This document shows positions 16,146 through 24,874 of a DNA stretch of 64,000 nucleotides, piece by piece. Below the pieces are notes generated by a model. That model made no database searches. It saw only the letters and a list, made by a program, of their open reading frames with translations, and had not been told where the DNA came from. The translations under genes and the position numbers were made by a program. Position 1 is the stretch's first letter. Each line of letters opens with the position of its first letter. The stretch is from Amycolatopsis tucumanensis (GTDB taxonomy: Bacteria > Actinomycetota > Actinomycetes > Mycobacteriales > Pseudonocardiaceae), in assembly GCF_021654135.1 (NCBI RefSeq), contig NZ_JAKGSD010000002.1:62001-126000 (forward strand). Direction: 5' to 3'.

Positions 16146-16393
16146 TCGTCGAACTCCGCCGCACGCGCCGGCTCCGCCCGGCGCGGCGGTTCCAGCTCGA
16201 CCTCGTCACCCGCGAAGCGGCGGCGGATCCTCGTCGCCATGCCGACGCCGGACGAGGGCCGGGTCAGGACCGACCGGAGGATGTCACGCACCTCGGCCTC
16301 CATCGACCGGCCGTGCTCGGCAGCGCGCACCCGGAGCGCCGCTTTCAAGTCGTCGTCGAGGTCACGGATGGTCAACGTCGCCAAGCTGCTCAC
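16142..16393 (-). CDS. FitA-like ribbon-helix-helix antitoxin
   Basis: This 83-residue protein starts SSLATLTIRDLDDDLKAAL, a ribbon-helix-helix DNA-binding fold, followed by RAAEHGRSMEAEVRDIL. Its C-terminal tail is expected to wrap the PIN toxin and inhibit it. The GTG at 16393 follows a GGAGGTG site. As in other such pairs it should repress its own promoter; candidate operator repeats lie directly upstream. Confidence 0.88.
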   Translation of the reverse strand: MSSLATLTIRDLDDDLKAALRVRAAEHGRSMEAEVRDILRSVLTRPSSGVGMATRIRRRFAGDEVELEPPRRAEPARAAEFDE

Positions 16394-16400
16394 CTCCTGC

Positions 16401-16423
16401 TTGCAATGCTTTCAATGCTAGCA
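16401..16423 (-). promoter_or_regulatory. Antitoxin operator/promoter candidate
   Basis: A local AT-rich island has CAATGCT at 16404-16410 and again at 16413-16419 (9-bp period), ending in the palindrome TGCTAGCA (16416-16423). Short direct repeats at this spacing are what a ribbon-helix-helix repressor would bind. It lies 8-30 bp upstream of the antitoxin start. Confidence 0.5.
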
Positions 16424-16553
16424 CTGCGGGTGGTGCTGGTCGTCCGGCTCGGATCCGGAAACGCAGCTGTAACCGGGGGTGAACGCGCACTGGACTCGGC
16501 TCCGGCAGGCTGGTGATAATCACGCTCGATCCCGGCCCCGGTGAGGAGGCGCC

Positions 16554-17387
16554 ATGCCGTCGCAGGATGCCGGCCGTCCGAACTCGGTGCTCGGCAAGGC
16601 GCAGCTGCTGCTCGGCGCCTTCGAATCGGGCGCATACCAGCTGGGGCTGACCGAGCTGAGCCGCCGGTCCGGGGTGCCCAAGGCGTCGGCCTACCGGCTG
16701 GCCCAGGAGCTGGTCGAGTGGGGGCTGCTGGAGCGGCGGGGCGACTGCTACCAGCTCGGGTTGCGCGTGTTCGAGCTCGGGCAGCGCGTGCCGGCCTCCG
16801 CGGTGTTGCGCGCCGTCGCCCGGCCCGCGCTGGCCGACCTGTTCGCGGCCACCCGCGCCACGATCCACCTGGCCGTGCTCGACGGCGGGCACGTCCTGTT
16901 CCTGGAGAAGGTGGCCGGGGAGGCCAACATCCACTCGCACTCGCGCATCGGCGGGCGCCTGCCCGCGCCGAGCACGGCGACGGGCAAGGTCCTGCTGTCC
17001 GCGGCGCCCGACCTCGACAAGCAGCTGGACCGCTACCGCCGGGCCGGGCTGCCGCACCTGACCTCACGGACCGTGTCGTCCGTGGACGCGCTGCACAAGC
17101 AGCTGGTGGCGGTCCGTGCCCAGGGGTTCGCCCTCGAGAGCGAGGAGACGATGCCCGGCGTCGGCAGCCTCGCGGTGCCCGTGACCGGCGCGGACGGCAC
17201 CGTGCACGCGGCGGTGTCCACCACCGCACCGGTGTCGCGCCTGGTGCCGCGGCGGCTGCTGCCCGAGCTGCGATCCGCCGCCGCCACCATCGCCCGTGCG
17301 CTGGACCGCGCGTTGCTGACCGCGTCCGAGGTGCGCAACGAGCCGTTCACGGTGGCGCCCGCCCCGGTGAAACGGGTGGCCGGCTGA
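16554..17387 (+). CDS. IclR family regulator, copy 1
   Basis: This 277-residue protein has an N-terminal winged helix (NSVLGKAQLLLGAF, then LTELSRRSGVPKASAYRLAQ near residue 34) and the GAF-like effector domain (GRLPAPSTATGKVLL near 143, then GSLAVPVTGADG near 205). It is clearly paralogous to the regulator at 29927. It begins the run of CoA-ligase, CoA-transferase and hydratase genes. IclR proteins in aromatic catabolism commonly control ligand-induced pathway operons. No clear 17-bp operator was found in its own 160-bp promoter gap, whereas one follows its stop. Confidence 0.9.
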   Translation: MPSQDAGRPNSVLGKAQLLLGAFESGAYQLGLTELSRRSGVPKASAYRLAQELVEWGLLERRGDCYQLGLRVFELGQRVPASAVLRAVARPALADLFAATRATIHLAVLDGGHVLFLEKVAGEANIHSHSRIGGRLPAPSTATGKVLLSAAPDLDKQLDRYRRAGLPHLTSRTVSSVDALHKQLVAVRAQGFALESEETMPGVGSLAVPVTGADGTVHAAVSTTAPVSRLVPRRLLPELRSAAATIARALDRALLTASEVRNEPFTVAPAPVKRVAG

Positions 17388-17389
17388 GC

Positions 17390-17406
17390 GGTCCGCTGAC
17401 CGATCC
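17390..17406. promoter_or_regulatory. 17-bp regulon operator before the CoA ligase
   Basis: GGTCCGCTGACCGATCC matches the consensus at 14 of 17 positions. It begins two bases after the iclR stop and lies 42 bp before the ligase GTG, so it probably controls the ligase-transferase-hydratase run independently of iclR. Confidence 0.55.
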
Positions 17407-17447
17407 GGCTGCTTGGCCCCACCGGCGGCCCGCCCGACGATCACCGG

Positions 17448-18983
17448 GTGGATGACGAACGCACCCCGCTCGACGTGCTGGAACGCCGGTCGCGTCAGGA
17501 TCCGGACCGCGAGCTGGTCCGCTTCGAGAACGACTCGCGCCTGCGGATCGGCGACCTGGACGAAGGCTCACGGACGCTCGCCGCGCGGCTGCGGCTCCCG
17601 TCCGGCACCCGGGTCCTGACGTGCCTGCGACCGGGCCCCGCCGCGGTGGAACTGATCTTCGCCCTCGCCCGGCTCGGCGCCGTGGAGGTGCCGCTGGCCC
17701 TCGACATCCCCCTCGCCGCCGCCGAGGCCATGCAGCGGAACACCGGCGCCACGCTCCTGATCGCAGGCACCTCCGCGCTCGCCGCGAACCCCGCCCTGGC
17801 CACGCTGCCGGCCCGGACCGTGCTGGTCGCCGAGGACGACCCCGGCCCGGCCGGACACCCGTTCCTCGACGAGCTGCCCACCGGTCCCCTCACCGAGCAC
17901 CGCCCCCGGCCGGGTGACGCACTCGCCGTGCTGTCCACTTCGGGCACCACCGGCCGCGCCAAGGCCGCCGAGCTGCCGCACTTCGCCGCCCTGCGCCACG
18001 CGCGCCGGGTGGCCGCGACGATGCGGTACGGACCCGGCGACGTGCTGCTCAACGTCTTCCCGTGGCACCACGTCAACGTCCGGCACACCGCACTCCTGCC
18101 GGCGTTGCTGACCGGCGCCCGGCTGGTGGCGCACCGGCGGTTCTCGGCGTCGCAGTTCTGGGACGTCTGCCGCGCCGACGGGGTCACGGCGTTCAACTTC
18201 ATGGGCGCGATGCTGGCGATCCTCGACCGGCGGCCCGCCACCACCCACGACCGCGACCACCTCGTCCGGCTGGCGTACGGCGCCCCCGCGCCCGCGGAAC
18301 TGGCCGCGCGGTTCCACGACCGCTTCGGGGTGCGCGCGCTGGAGGCCTACGCGAGCACTGAACTCGGCGACGTCGCGGCGAACACCCCGCACGACTGGCG
18401 CCCCGGCACCGCCGGGCGGGTGGTCCCCGAGTACGAGGTCGCGATCCTCGACGAGGCCGGGCAGCCGCTGCCACCCGGGCACACCGGGCAGATCGCCGCC
18501 CGGCCCCGGCTGCCGCACGTGACCTTCCGCCGCTACGCCGGCGACCCCGAAGCGACCGCCGCGGTGCTGCGGGACGGCTGGTTCCGCACCGGCGACCGGG
18601 GCCGCCTCGACGCGGACGGCTACCTCACCTTCGCCGGGCGGCGGGGCGACGTGGTGCGGCGGCGGGGCGAGAACATCGCGACCTGGGACGTCGAGCAGGT
18701 CCTGCGCGCGCTGCCCGGGGTGGTGGACGCCGCCGCGGTCGGGGTCGCCTCCGAGCTGACCGAGCAGGAGATCCTCGTCGTGCTGGCGAGCACCGACCGC
18801 AACCTGGACGGCCCCACCGTGCGGGACTGGTGCCGCACCCGGTTGCCGCGTCACGCGCTGCCCCGCTACGTGCGCATCGCGCGCGAGCTGCCGCGCAACG
18901 GCAGCGGAAAAGTCGTGAAGGCGCTGCTGCCCACCACCCCCGATGAGTCCACTTGGGACGCGGAGCGCCGGTCCGCCCAGTGA
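17448..18983 (+). CDS. AMP-dependent acid-CoA ligase (CaiC-like)
   Basis: This 511-residue adenylate-forming ligase has P-loop LSTSGTTGRAKAAELPHFA near residue 163, NVFPWHHVNVRHTALLPAL near 200, AYASTELGD near 302 as the adenine motif, GWFRTGDRGRLDADGYLTF near 385, RRGENIATWDVEQ and a final NGSGKVVKALL carrying the catalytic Lys. It activates a carboxylic acid to a CoA thioester, probably feeding the fused CoA-transferase and the crotonase that follow. The GTG at 17448 is the only start near the family's normal N-terminus. The substrate is unknown. Confidence 0.88.
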   Translation: MDDERTPLDVLERRSRQDPDRELVRFENDSRLRIGDLDEGSRTLAARLRLPSGTRVLTCLRPGPAAVELIFALARLGAVEVPLALDIPLAAAEAMQRNTGATLLIAGTSALAANPALATLPARTVLVAEDDPGPAGHPFLDELPTGPLTEHRPRPGDALAVLSTSGTTGRAKAAELPHFAALRHARRVAATMRYGPGDVLLNVFPWHHVNVRHTALLPALLTGARLVAHRRFSASQFWDVCRADGVTAFNFMGAMLAILDRRPATTHDRDHLVRLAYGAPAPAELAARFHDRFGVRALEAYASTELGDVAANTPHDWRPGTAGRVVPEYEVAILDEAGQPLPPGHTGQIAARPRLPHVTFRRYAGDPEATAAVLRDGWFRTGDRGRLDADGYLTFAGRRGDVVRRRGENIATWDVEQVLRALPGVVDAAAVGVASELTEQEILVVLASTDRNLDGPTVRDWCRTRLPRHALPRYVRIARELPRNGSGKVVKALLPTTPDESTWDAERRSAQ

Positions 18984-19057
18984 ACCGGATCCGGATCCCC
19001 CGGACCCGGACCTGCCTACGGTGAACCGACGATCCCCGTTCCGACTGGAGGAAACCG

Positions 19058-21280
19058 TTGCGCGTACTCGATCTCACCGACGAACTGGCCAGGCAAGGCG
19101 CGCGCCTGCTGGTCGGGCTCGGCGCCGACGTCGTCCGCGTGGATCCGGACGACGACCTGGACGAGGCGGCGCGGATCCACTGGCACGCCGGGAAAAAACT
19201 CGCGCGCGAAGCCGATCTCGACGCGCTGGCGCGGAATGCGGACGTCGTCCTGGAAGGCGGCCCGGTCGCGAAGCTGCGCGGCCTCAACGCCGACGGGAGT
19301 TCGCGGTGGCCACAGACCGTGCACGTCGTCGTCACCCCCTTCGGGCTCACCGGCCCGCGCCGCGACTGGACCGGCGGCGACCTGGTGCTCGCGTCCGCGG
19401 GCGGGATGACGTGGCTCGGCGGGAAGCCCGGCGGGCAGCCCAAACCACCGCCGCGGGAACAGGCCTGCCAGCTCGCCGGGGCGCACGGCGCGATCGCGGC
19501 CCTGCTGGGCATGCTCGCCGGACGCGGCCAGCTGGTGGACGTTTCGGCGCAGGAGGCGGTCGCGGCCACCCTGGAAACCGGCGCGATCTCGTGGATCCAC
19601 GCGGGACGGTTCCCGGTCCGCAACGGCGGCGTCTACGAGCACGTCGCGCACCGGATCTTCGCCGCCGCCGACGGGTACGTGGCGGGCGGCTACTCGGGCA
19701 GCGAGCGGATGTGGACGGGCCTGCTGGCGTGGCTGGCCGAGGAGGGCGAGGCCGGCGACCTGCTCGACGAGCGGTTCGCCGATCCGGTGGTGCGGTGGGC
19801 GCAGCGCCCGCACGTCGACGAGGTGATCACCCGGTTCGTCGCGAAGCGGACCGCGCGCGAGGTGGCCGAGCAGGGCCGCGCCCGGGCCCTGCCGTGGGCC
19901 GAGGTGACGCCGCCCGCCGAGCTGACCGGCAATCCGCAGCTGCGCGACCGGCGGTTCTTCGTCTCGATCGGCGGCACCGACGGCACCGAGGACGCCGGTT
20001 TCCCGTGGGACGCGCCCGGCCTGCCCCGGCCGGTGACGCTGTTCCCGCTCGCCGAAGGCACCTGGACCAGCCCGCCACAGCGACCCCGGACCGCGAAAGC
20101 CCGCGCCCTGGACGGCATCAGGGTGCTGGACCTGACCTGGGTGCTGGCCGGACCGTACGCCACGAAGATCCTCGCCGAGCACGGCGCCGACGTGATCAAG
20201 GTCGAGTCGCGGCACCGGCACGACCCGACCCGGTTCTCCCCGTCGATGCGGCTGCGGCCGGGCGCAGGCCCGGACGATTCGGGCTACTTCCTGAACTTCA
20301 ACCGCGGCAAGCGCAGCGTAGCCCTCAACCTGCGCACCCCGGACGGGCAGGCGATCCTGCGCGAACTGGCCGCCCAATGCGACGTCGTGGTCGAAAACTT
20401 CAGCCCGGGCGTGCTGGCCAAGTGGGGCCTGGACTACGAGTCCCTGCGTGCGCTCAACCCGCGGGCGGTCCTGGTCTCGATGTCCGGCGTCGGGCACACC
20501 GGGCCGTGGCGCACGGCCGTCACCTTCGCCGACACGCTCGCCGCGATGTCCGGCCTGTCGGCCGAAACCGCCGATCCCGGCGAGCCGCCGCAGGGCCTGG
20601 TGTTCGGGCTGGGCGACATGGTGGCCGCCAACGCGGCGGTGCTGGGCGCGCTCGACCTCCTCGTGCGCGGCGAGGGCGGCCACGTCGAGTTGTCCCAGCT
20701 GGAGGCGATGGCCGCGACGATGGGCCCGGCCGTGCTCGACCGCGGCGAACCCGCCGGCACGGCCGCGCACCCGAACCGGTCGCGGCACGCGGTGCCGCAC
20801 GGCGTCTACCCCGCCGCCGGGGACGACCGGTGGATCGCGATCACGGCCCAGGACGACGACCAGTGGGCGGCGCTGCGGGACCTGGCCGGCCTGCCCGGCG
20901 ACGGCGACCTCGCCCAGCGCCGTGCGGCCGAGGACGAGATCGACGCCGCGCTGGCCGTGTGGACGCGCGGCCAGGACGCCGAACAGCTCGCCGCGCGGCT
21001 GCAGGCCACCGGCGTGTCCGCCGCCGTGGTCGCCACCGGACGGGACCTCGTCGAGGGCGACGAGCACCTGGCGGCGCGCGGCTTCTACCAGCGGCTGACC
21101 CACCCCCTGGCGGGTGAGGTGCTGCACGAGGGGATCGTCGCCCGCCTGTCGGCGACCCCGGGTGCGCTGACCTCGCCCGCTCCCCTGCTCGGCCAGCACA
21201 CGGCCGAGGTCCTGCGCGAACTGCTGGACCTCGACGACGACCGCCTGGCGGCCCTGCGCGCCGCCGGGGTCACCGAATGA
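19058..21280 (+). CDS. Tandem (fused) CaiB/BaiF family III CoA-transferase
   Basis: This 740-residue protein contains two complete CoA-transferase III domains. The first is about residues 1-340 (VLDLTDELARQGARLLVGLGADVVRV, GGKPGGQ, GRGQLVDVSAQEAVAATL). The second is about 347-740 (GIRVLDLTWVLAGPYATKIL, NFNRGKRSVALNLRTPDG, VENFSPGVLAKWGLDYESL, VELSQLEAMAA). Such enzymes move CoA between organic acids; fused forms may supply both interlocked subunits in one chain. The TTG start is preceded by GGAGGAAAC. It precedes the crotonase by 11 bp. The acid that receives CoA is unknown. Confidence 0.88.
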   Translation: MRVLDLTDELARQGARLLVGLGADVVRVDPDDDLDEAARIHWHAGKKLAREADLDALARNADVVLEGGPVAKLRGLNADGSSRWPQTVHVVVTPFGLTGPRRDWTGGDLVLASAGGMTWLGGKPGGQPKPPPREQACQLAGAHGAIAALLGMLAGRGQLVDVSAQEAVAATLETGAISWIHAGRFPVRNGGVYEHVAHRIFAAADGYVAGGYSGSERMWTGLLAWLAEEGEAGDLLDERFADPVVRWAQRPHVDEVITRFVAKRTAREVAEQGRARALPWAEVTPPAELTGNPQLRDRRFFVSIGGTDGTEDAGFPWDAPGLPRPVTLFPLAEGTWTSPPQRPRTAKARALDGIRVLDLTWVLAGPYATKILAEHGADVIKVESRHRHDPTRFSPSMRLRPGAGPDDSGYFLNFNRGKRSVALNLRTPDGQAILRELAAQCDVVVENFSPGVLAKWGLDYESLRALNPRAVLVSMSGVGHTGPWRTAVTFADTLAAMSGLSAETADPGEPPQGLVFGLGDMVAANAAVLGALDLLVRGEGGHVELSQLEAMAATMGPAVLDRGEPAGTAAHPNRSRHAVPHGVYPAAGDDRWIAITAQDDDQWAALRDLAGLPGDGDLAQRRAAEDEIDAALAVWTRGQDAEQLAARLQATGVSAAVVATGRDLVEGDEHLAARGFYQRLTHPLAGEVLHEGIVARLSATPGALTSPAPLLGQHTAEVLRELLDLDDDRLAALRAAGVTE

Positions 21281-21291
21281 GAGGAGTGCGG

Positions 21292-22059
21292 ATGCCAGTC
21301 CTGACCACGACCCGGGACGCGGGCGTGGCGACGATCCGGATCGACCGGCCCCCGGCCAACGCCGTGGACCCGGCCATGATCGAGGAGTTCGGCGAGGTGC
21401 TGCCACCGCTGGTGGACGACCCGGACGTGCACTGCCTGGTGATCACGGGCACCGGGCGGTTCTTCGTGGCGGGCGCGGACATCGCCGTCATGCGTGACCT
21501 GTCCGAGGCCAACCAGGTGAAGATGCGCGGCTGGATCGACGTGCAGCGGGCACTGGAACGCGCACCGAAGCCGGTGATCGCGGCGATGAACGGGCACGCG
21601 CTGGGCGGCGGGGCCGAGCTGTCGCTGGCGTGCGACCTGCGGATCCTGTCGGCGTCGGCGACCTTCGGCTTCCCGGAGATCGCGCTCGGCCTGTTCCCCG
21701 GCGCCGGTGGCAGCCAGCGGTTGCCGCGCCTGGTCGGGCCGCACGTGGCGAAGCGCCTGATGGTCGAGGGGAACCGGCTGACCGCCCAGCGCGCCCTCGA
21801 ACTCGGGCTGGTGGACCGGGTCGTGGACGCGGCGGACTTCGACAGGGTCGTGACCGAGGAGGCCCGGCGTCTCGCGGCGAAACCGACGGCGGCGATCGGG
21901 CTGCTCAAGCGCGTGGTCGACGAGGGTTACGGCCTGCCGGTCGAGGAAGCGATGCGGTGCGAGGAGAAGGGCGTGCTGGAGCTGATCCGCACGGCCGACG
22001 CGGCCGAGGGCCTGCAGGCGTTCCTGGACAAGCGGCCACCGAAGTTCACCGGACGCTGA
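21292..22059 (+). CDS. Enoyl-CoA hydratase/isomerase (crotonase fold)
   Basis: This 255-residue crotonase shows the first oxyanion segment RFFVAGADIAVM near residue 58, the hallmark GHALGGGAELSLACDLRI near 100, catalytic-glutamate region FPEIALGLFPGAGGSQRLPR near 123, and RALELGLVDRVV. It hydrates or isomerises an acyl-CoA made by the two genes upstream. I prefer the ATG at 21292 over 21277 because GAGAGGAG sits directly before it. A strong terminator follows, ending the operon. Confidence 0.92.
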   Translation: MPVLTTTRDAGVATIRIDRPPANAVDPAMIEEFGEVLPPLVDDPDVHCLVITGTGRFFVAGADIAVMRDLSEANQVKMRGWIDVQRALERAPKPVIAAMNGHALGGGAELSLACDLRILSASATFGFPEIALGLFPGAGGSQRLPRLVGPHVAKRLMVEGNRLTAQRALELGLVDRVVDAADFDRVVTEEARRLAAKPTAAIGLLKRVVDEGYGLPVEEAMRCEEKGVLELIRTADAAEGLQAFLDKRPPKFTGR

Positions 22060-22064
22060 CCGGA

Positions 22065-22100
22065 CGAAGGGCGGTGCCGGCAACCCGGCACCGCCCTTCG
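22065..22100. terminator. Bidirectional intrinsic terminator
   Basis: A perfect 16-bp stem (22065-22080 with 22085-22100) with a CAAC loop is followed by TGTTTTC on the plus strand. It ends the rightward ligase-transferase-crotonase operon and lies just past the leftward ferredoxin stop at 22106, serving both. Confidence 0.85.
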
Positions 22101-22105
22101 TGTTT

Positions 22106-22441
22106 TCAGTACTGCGCCACCATCGGCGTGTCCACCCCGAGTTCGCCGACCTTGGCCGCGCCGCCCGGGTCGCCCAGCGGCGCGTCCCGGCCCGGCAGCG
22201 GCTCGGTGAAGAACTCGATCGAGTCGGTGACGAACACCGCCTTGCTGTCGTCACCGCGGGCCTTGCGGTCGACGAAGATCGCGTCCACCGGGCACTCCGG
22301 TTCGCAGGCGCCGCACTCGATGCACTCGTTGGTGTTGATGTAGCTCTTGCGGTCGCCGACGTAGATGCAGTCGACGGGGCAGACGTCGAGGCAGGCGCGG
22401 TCGGTGACGTCGATGCAGTTGGCGCCGATGACGTAGGCCAT
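22106..22441 (-). CDS. 7Fe-type ferredoxin (3Fe-4S/4Fe-4S, FdxA-like)
   Basis: This 111-residue ferredoxin starts AYVIGANCIDVTDRACLDVC with the first cluster ligands and continues CIECGACEPECPVDAIF, a full CxxCxxCxxxCP site. The pattern is the FdxA type with one 3Fe-4S and one 4Fe-4S cluster. It is co-transcribed with a reductase (18-bp gap) and divergent from the Rieske oxygenase, so it is the likely electron carrier between them. Rieske systems more often use 2Fe-2S ferredoxins, though 3Fe-4S partners are known from actinobacterial dioxygenases. Confidence 0.92.
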   Translation of the reverse strand: MAYVIGANCIDVTDRACLDVCPVDCIYVGDRKSYINTNECIECGACEPECPVDAIFVDRKARGDDSKAVFVTDSIEFFTEPLPGRDAPLGDPGGAAKVGELGVDTPMVAQY

Positions 22442-22459
22442 GAGCTTTTCCTTCCGGGT

Positions 22460-23443
22460 TCAGGAGTTGTCGGTCGAGTGACCGGGGAACAGGGACAGCT
22501 CGGGGTCGAGCGCGACCGCGGCGTTGTTCACCGCCGTGGCGACCTCGCCGAACCCGACGGACATCAGGCGCACCTTGCCCTCGTACTCGGTCACGTCCCC
22601 GGCCGCGTACACGCCGTCGACGCTGGTGCGCATCCGCGTGTCGACGAGGATCGAGCGGCCGCGCAGCGCCAGGCCCCAGCCGGCCAGCGGCCCGAGGTTG
22701 CTGACGAACCCGAGCGCGGCGATGACACTGTCCACTTCGTACACCCGTGGCGCGTCTTCGCCACGCACGCGGACGTGCGCCGACCGCAGGACCTCGTCCC
22801 CGGTCAGCGCCTCCACCTCGGCATCGGTCACGATGCACGTGCCACCTTCGGTGACCGCGGTGACGCTCGCGGCGTGCGCGCGGAACGCCGGACGCCGGTG
22901 CACCAGGGTGACCGACTTCGCGATCGGGCCCAGCGCCAGCGCCCAGTCCACCGCGCTGTCCCCGCCGCCGACGACGAGCACGTTCTGGCCGGTGTGCGCC
23001 TGCGGGTCGGTGACGAAGTAGCTCAGGCCGCGGCCGAGGAACTCCTCCCCCGCGGGCAGCTTGCGCGGGGTGAACGTGCCGATCCCGGCCGTCAGGATCA
23101 CGGCGCCGGCGTCCACGACCTGCCCGTCGGACAGGGTGACGTGGCAGCGGCCGTCGACGTGGGCCAGCGACACCGCCTGCCTGCCGAGCAGGTACTCGGG
23201 ATCGTAGCGGCCGGCCTGTTCGAGCAGCGCCGCCACGAAGTCGCGGCCACGCACACCGGGCAGCCCGGCGACGTCGAGGATCTCCTTCTCCGGGTACAGC
23301 GCGGAAATCTGCCCGCCGGCCTGGGGCAGCCCGTCGACGACGACGGTGCGCAGTCCGCGGAACCCGGCGCAGTAGGCGCCGTAGAGCCCGGTGGGGCCGG
23401 CACCGACCAGCAGGATGTCGGTGACGATGGGGGTGGGTGGCAT
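22460..23443 (-). CDS. Ferredoxin-NADP reductase, thioredoxin-reductase-like (YumC type)
   Basis: This 327-residue flavoprotein has an N-terminal FAD motif ILLVGAGPTGLYGAYCAG, PQAGGQISALYPEKEILDVAG near residue 42, the NADPH motif VLVVGGGDSAVDWALAL near 150, and C-terminal FAD contact VYAAGDVTEYEGKVRLMSVG. There is no CxxC redox pair, which separates it from thioredoxin reductase. It passes electrons from NAD(P)H to the adjacent ferredoxin. The ATG at 23443 follows GGAGGT. The divergent gap to the Rieske gene holds two regulon operators. Confidence 0.9.
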   Translation of the reverse strand: MPPTPIVTDILLVGAGPTGLYGAYCAGFRGLRTVVVDGLPQAGGQISALYPEKEILDVAGLPGVRGRDFVAALLEQAGRYDPEYLLGRQAVSLAHVDGRCHVTLSDGQVVDAGAVILTAGIGTFTPRKLPAGEEFLGRGLSYFVTDPQAHTGQNVLVVGGGDSAVDWALALGPIAKSVTLVHRRPAFRAHAASVTAVTEGGTCIVTDAEVEALTGDEVLRSAHVRVRGEDAPRVYEVDSVIAALGFVSNLGPLAGWGLALRGRSILVDTRMRTSVDGVYAAGDVTEYEGKVRLMSVGFGEVATAVNNAAVALDPELSLFPGHSTDNS

Positions 23444-23521
23444 GGGCCGACCTCCGTCGGAGTCGTGAGTGGACGGACCTGCGCACGGTAGGCACGCCGG
23501 CCGGGCAGAGCCACGGATCGC

Positions 23522-23576
23522 GGACCGGTGAACGGAACAGGGCCCGGATTCCGGATCGCGGTCCGGTGAGCGGACC
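23522..23576. promoter_or_regulatory. Two 17-bp operators in the reductase/Rieske divergent promoter
   Basis: GGACCGGTGAACGGAAC (23522-23538) and GGTCCGGTGAGCGGACC (23560-23576) have starts 38 bp apart. The second is identical to the copy at 14800-14816. Placed between divergent start codons at 23443 and 23648, they could control both electron-transfer and oxygenase transcripts. Confidence 0.7.
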
Positions 23577-23647
23577 CGGCGCGTTGGTCGCACGCCACAC
23601 CGGTGGTGGACTCGCTCACGGCTTCACACAACGGATTGGGAGCGGTC

Positions 23648-24874
23648 ATGAGCGTGCAGAACGGGGAGCAGGTCACCACCACCCCACGTCGTCGCAACCA
23701 GCGGGCGACGAAACTCCCGGGGCGCCAGGACTGGTCGAGCTGGCCGCACTACCAGGCCGCGGCCGCCGGGTTCCGCGGCTACTGGTACCCGGTCGGCTAC
23801 TCGTCGCAGTTCACCGGCAAGCCGCGGCAGATCACCCTGCTCGGGGAGAAGATCGTCGTGATCCGCGACCGCGGCACGGTCTACGCGCTGAAGGACCGGT
23901 GCCCGCACCGCGGCGTGCCGCTGTCCGAAGGAAACCAGCAGTTCCCCGGCACGATCTCGTGTCCCTACCACGGCTGGACGTTCGACCTGAAGACCGGCAA
24001 CCTCGCGGCCGCGATCACCGACGGCCCGTCCTCGCCGATCTGCGGCAAGGTCACCCAGCCGACCTACCCCGCCGAGGAGCGCCTGGGGATGGTGTGGATC
24101 TTCGTCGGCGACGGCGAGCAGCCGCACCCGATCGACGAGCAGCTGCCCGAGGAGCTGGTGGGCAACGCCGCGGTGGTCGGGTCGCGGATCCAGCCGCGCG
24201 AGGGGAACTGGCGCTTCGCGTGCGAGAACGGCTACGACGAGGGCCACGCGAAGTACCTGCACCGCACGGCGCTGTGGCGGCTGCTCAAGCCGATGCCGGT
24301 GTGGAACGAGACCCGGATCATCCAGCGCGGCCGGTGGATCTACCGGGTGCAGGACAAGCAGTACTGGACCGCCGACTTCCCCGGCCTGGGCCGCTGGGAC
24401 AACCAGGCCTGGTTCAAGCTGAGGCCGCCGAAGGAGGTCGCCAACATCGGCAACACCATCAGCCACCGCGAGACCAACCCGGTGATCGCGGCGCAGGAGT
24501 TCCCCGGCTTCGCGTCGGTGAGCATGCCCGGCGTGCTGCGCATCGTCTACCCGACCTTCATCCACTACGAGTTCTACGTGCCGGTGGACGCCGGCAACCA
24601 CCTCTACGTCGGCGTGATGGCGAGTTTCCAGCGCGGCTGGCGGGCGCTGCCGTTCTACGCCAAGTACCTCGGCTTCGTCCGCTGGCTGTTCCACGGCCAG
24701 TTCTCCGGGCAGGACAAGTGGATGGTCGAGGTGACCGACGCGCCGCCGGAGAAGCTCTACCGGCCCGACGACTCGCTGCTCAAGTGGCGCAAGCTCGCCG
24801 AGGACACCTGCGAGGAGCGGGTGGAGCGGCTGGCCGGGCAGGGCATCACCGTCGCCTTGCCGGAGGTGGACTGA
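23648..24874 (+). CDS. Rieske non-heme iron oxygenase, CarAa-like
   Basis: This 408-residue oxygenase has a Rieske 2Fe-2S site at CPHRG (Cys85, His87) and CPYHGW (Cys105, His108), then the mononuclear-iron motif ENGYDEGHAKYLH (Asp197, His200, His205). Family features such as GNWRFACENGYDEGH and MPGVLRI with a later YEFYVPVD recall carbazole 1,9a-dioxygenase CarAa and oxoquinoline monooxygenase, which are single-subunit oxygenases. It would insert oxygen into an aromatic ring using the ferredoxin and reductase encoded divergently. I place the start at 23648, 15 codons into the longest frame. It overlaps the next gene by one base. Confidence 0.9.
   Translation: MSVQNGEQVTTTPRRRNQRATKLPGRQDWSSWPHYQAAAAGFRGYWYPVGYSSQFTGKPRQITLLGEKIVVIRDRGTVYALKDRCPHRGVPLSEGNQQFPGTISCPYHGWTFDLKTGNLAAAITDGPSSPICGKVTQPTYPAEERLGMVWIFVGDGEQPHPIDEQLPEELVGNAAVVGSRIQPREGNWRFACENGYDEGHAKYLHRTALWRLLKPMPVWNETRIIQRGRWIYRVQDKQYWTADFPGLGRWDNQAWFKLRPPKEVANIGNTISHRETNPVIAAQEFPGFASVSMPGVLRIVYPTFIHYEFYVPVDAGNHLYVGVMASFQRGWRALPFYAKYLGFVRWLFHGQFSGQDKWMVEVTDAPPEKLYRPDDSLLKWRKLAEDTCEERVERLAGQGITVALPEVD

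Noticed and set aside
16440..16553. Regulon operator before iclR copy 1
   Set aside because: Half-sites TCCG and CGGA near 16441-16457 are 9 bases apart. This does not fit the 17-bp pattern.
18963..19057. Possible 17-bp regulon operator before the fused CoA-transferase
   Set aside because: Several TCCG and CGGA half-sites occur, but their spacing is 7 or 10 bases, not 5, so no confident copy could be placed.
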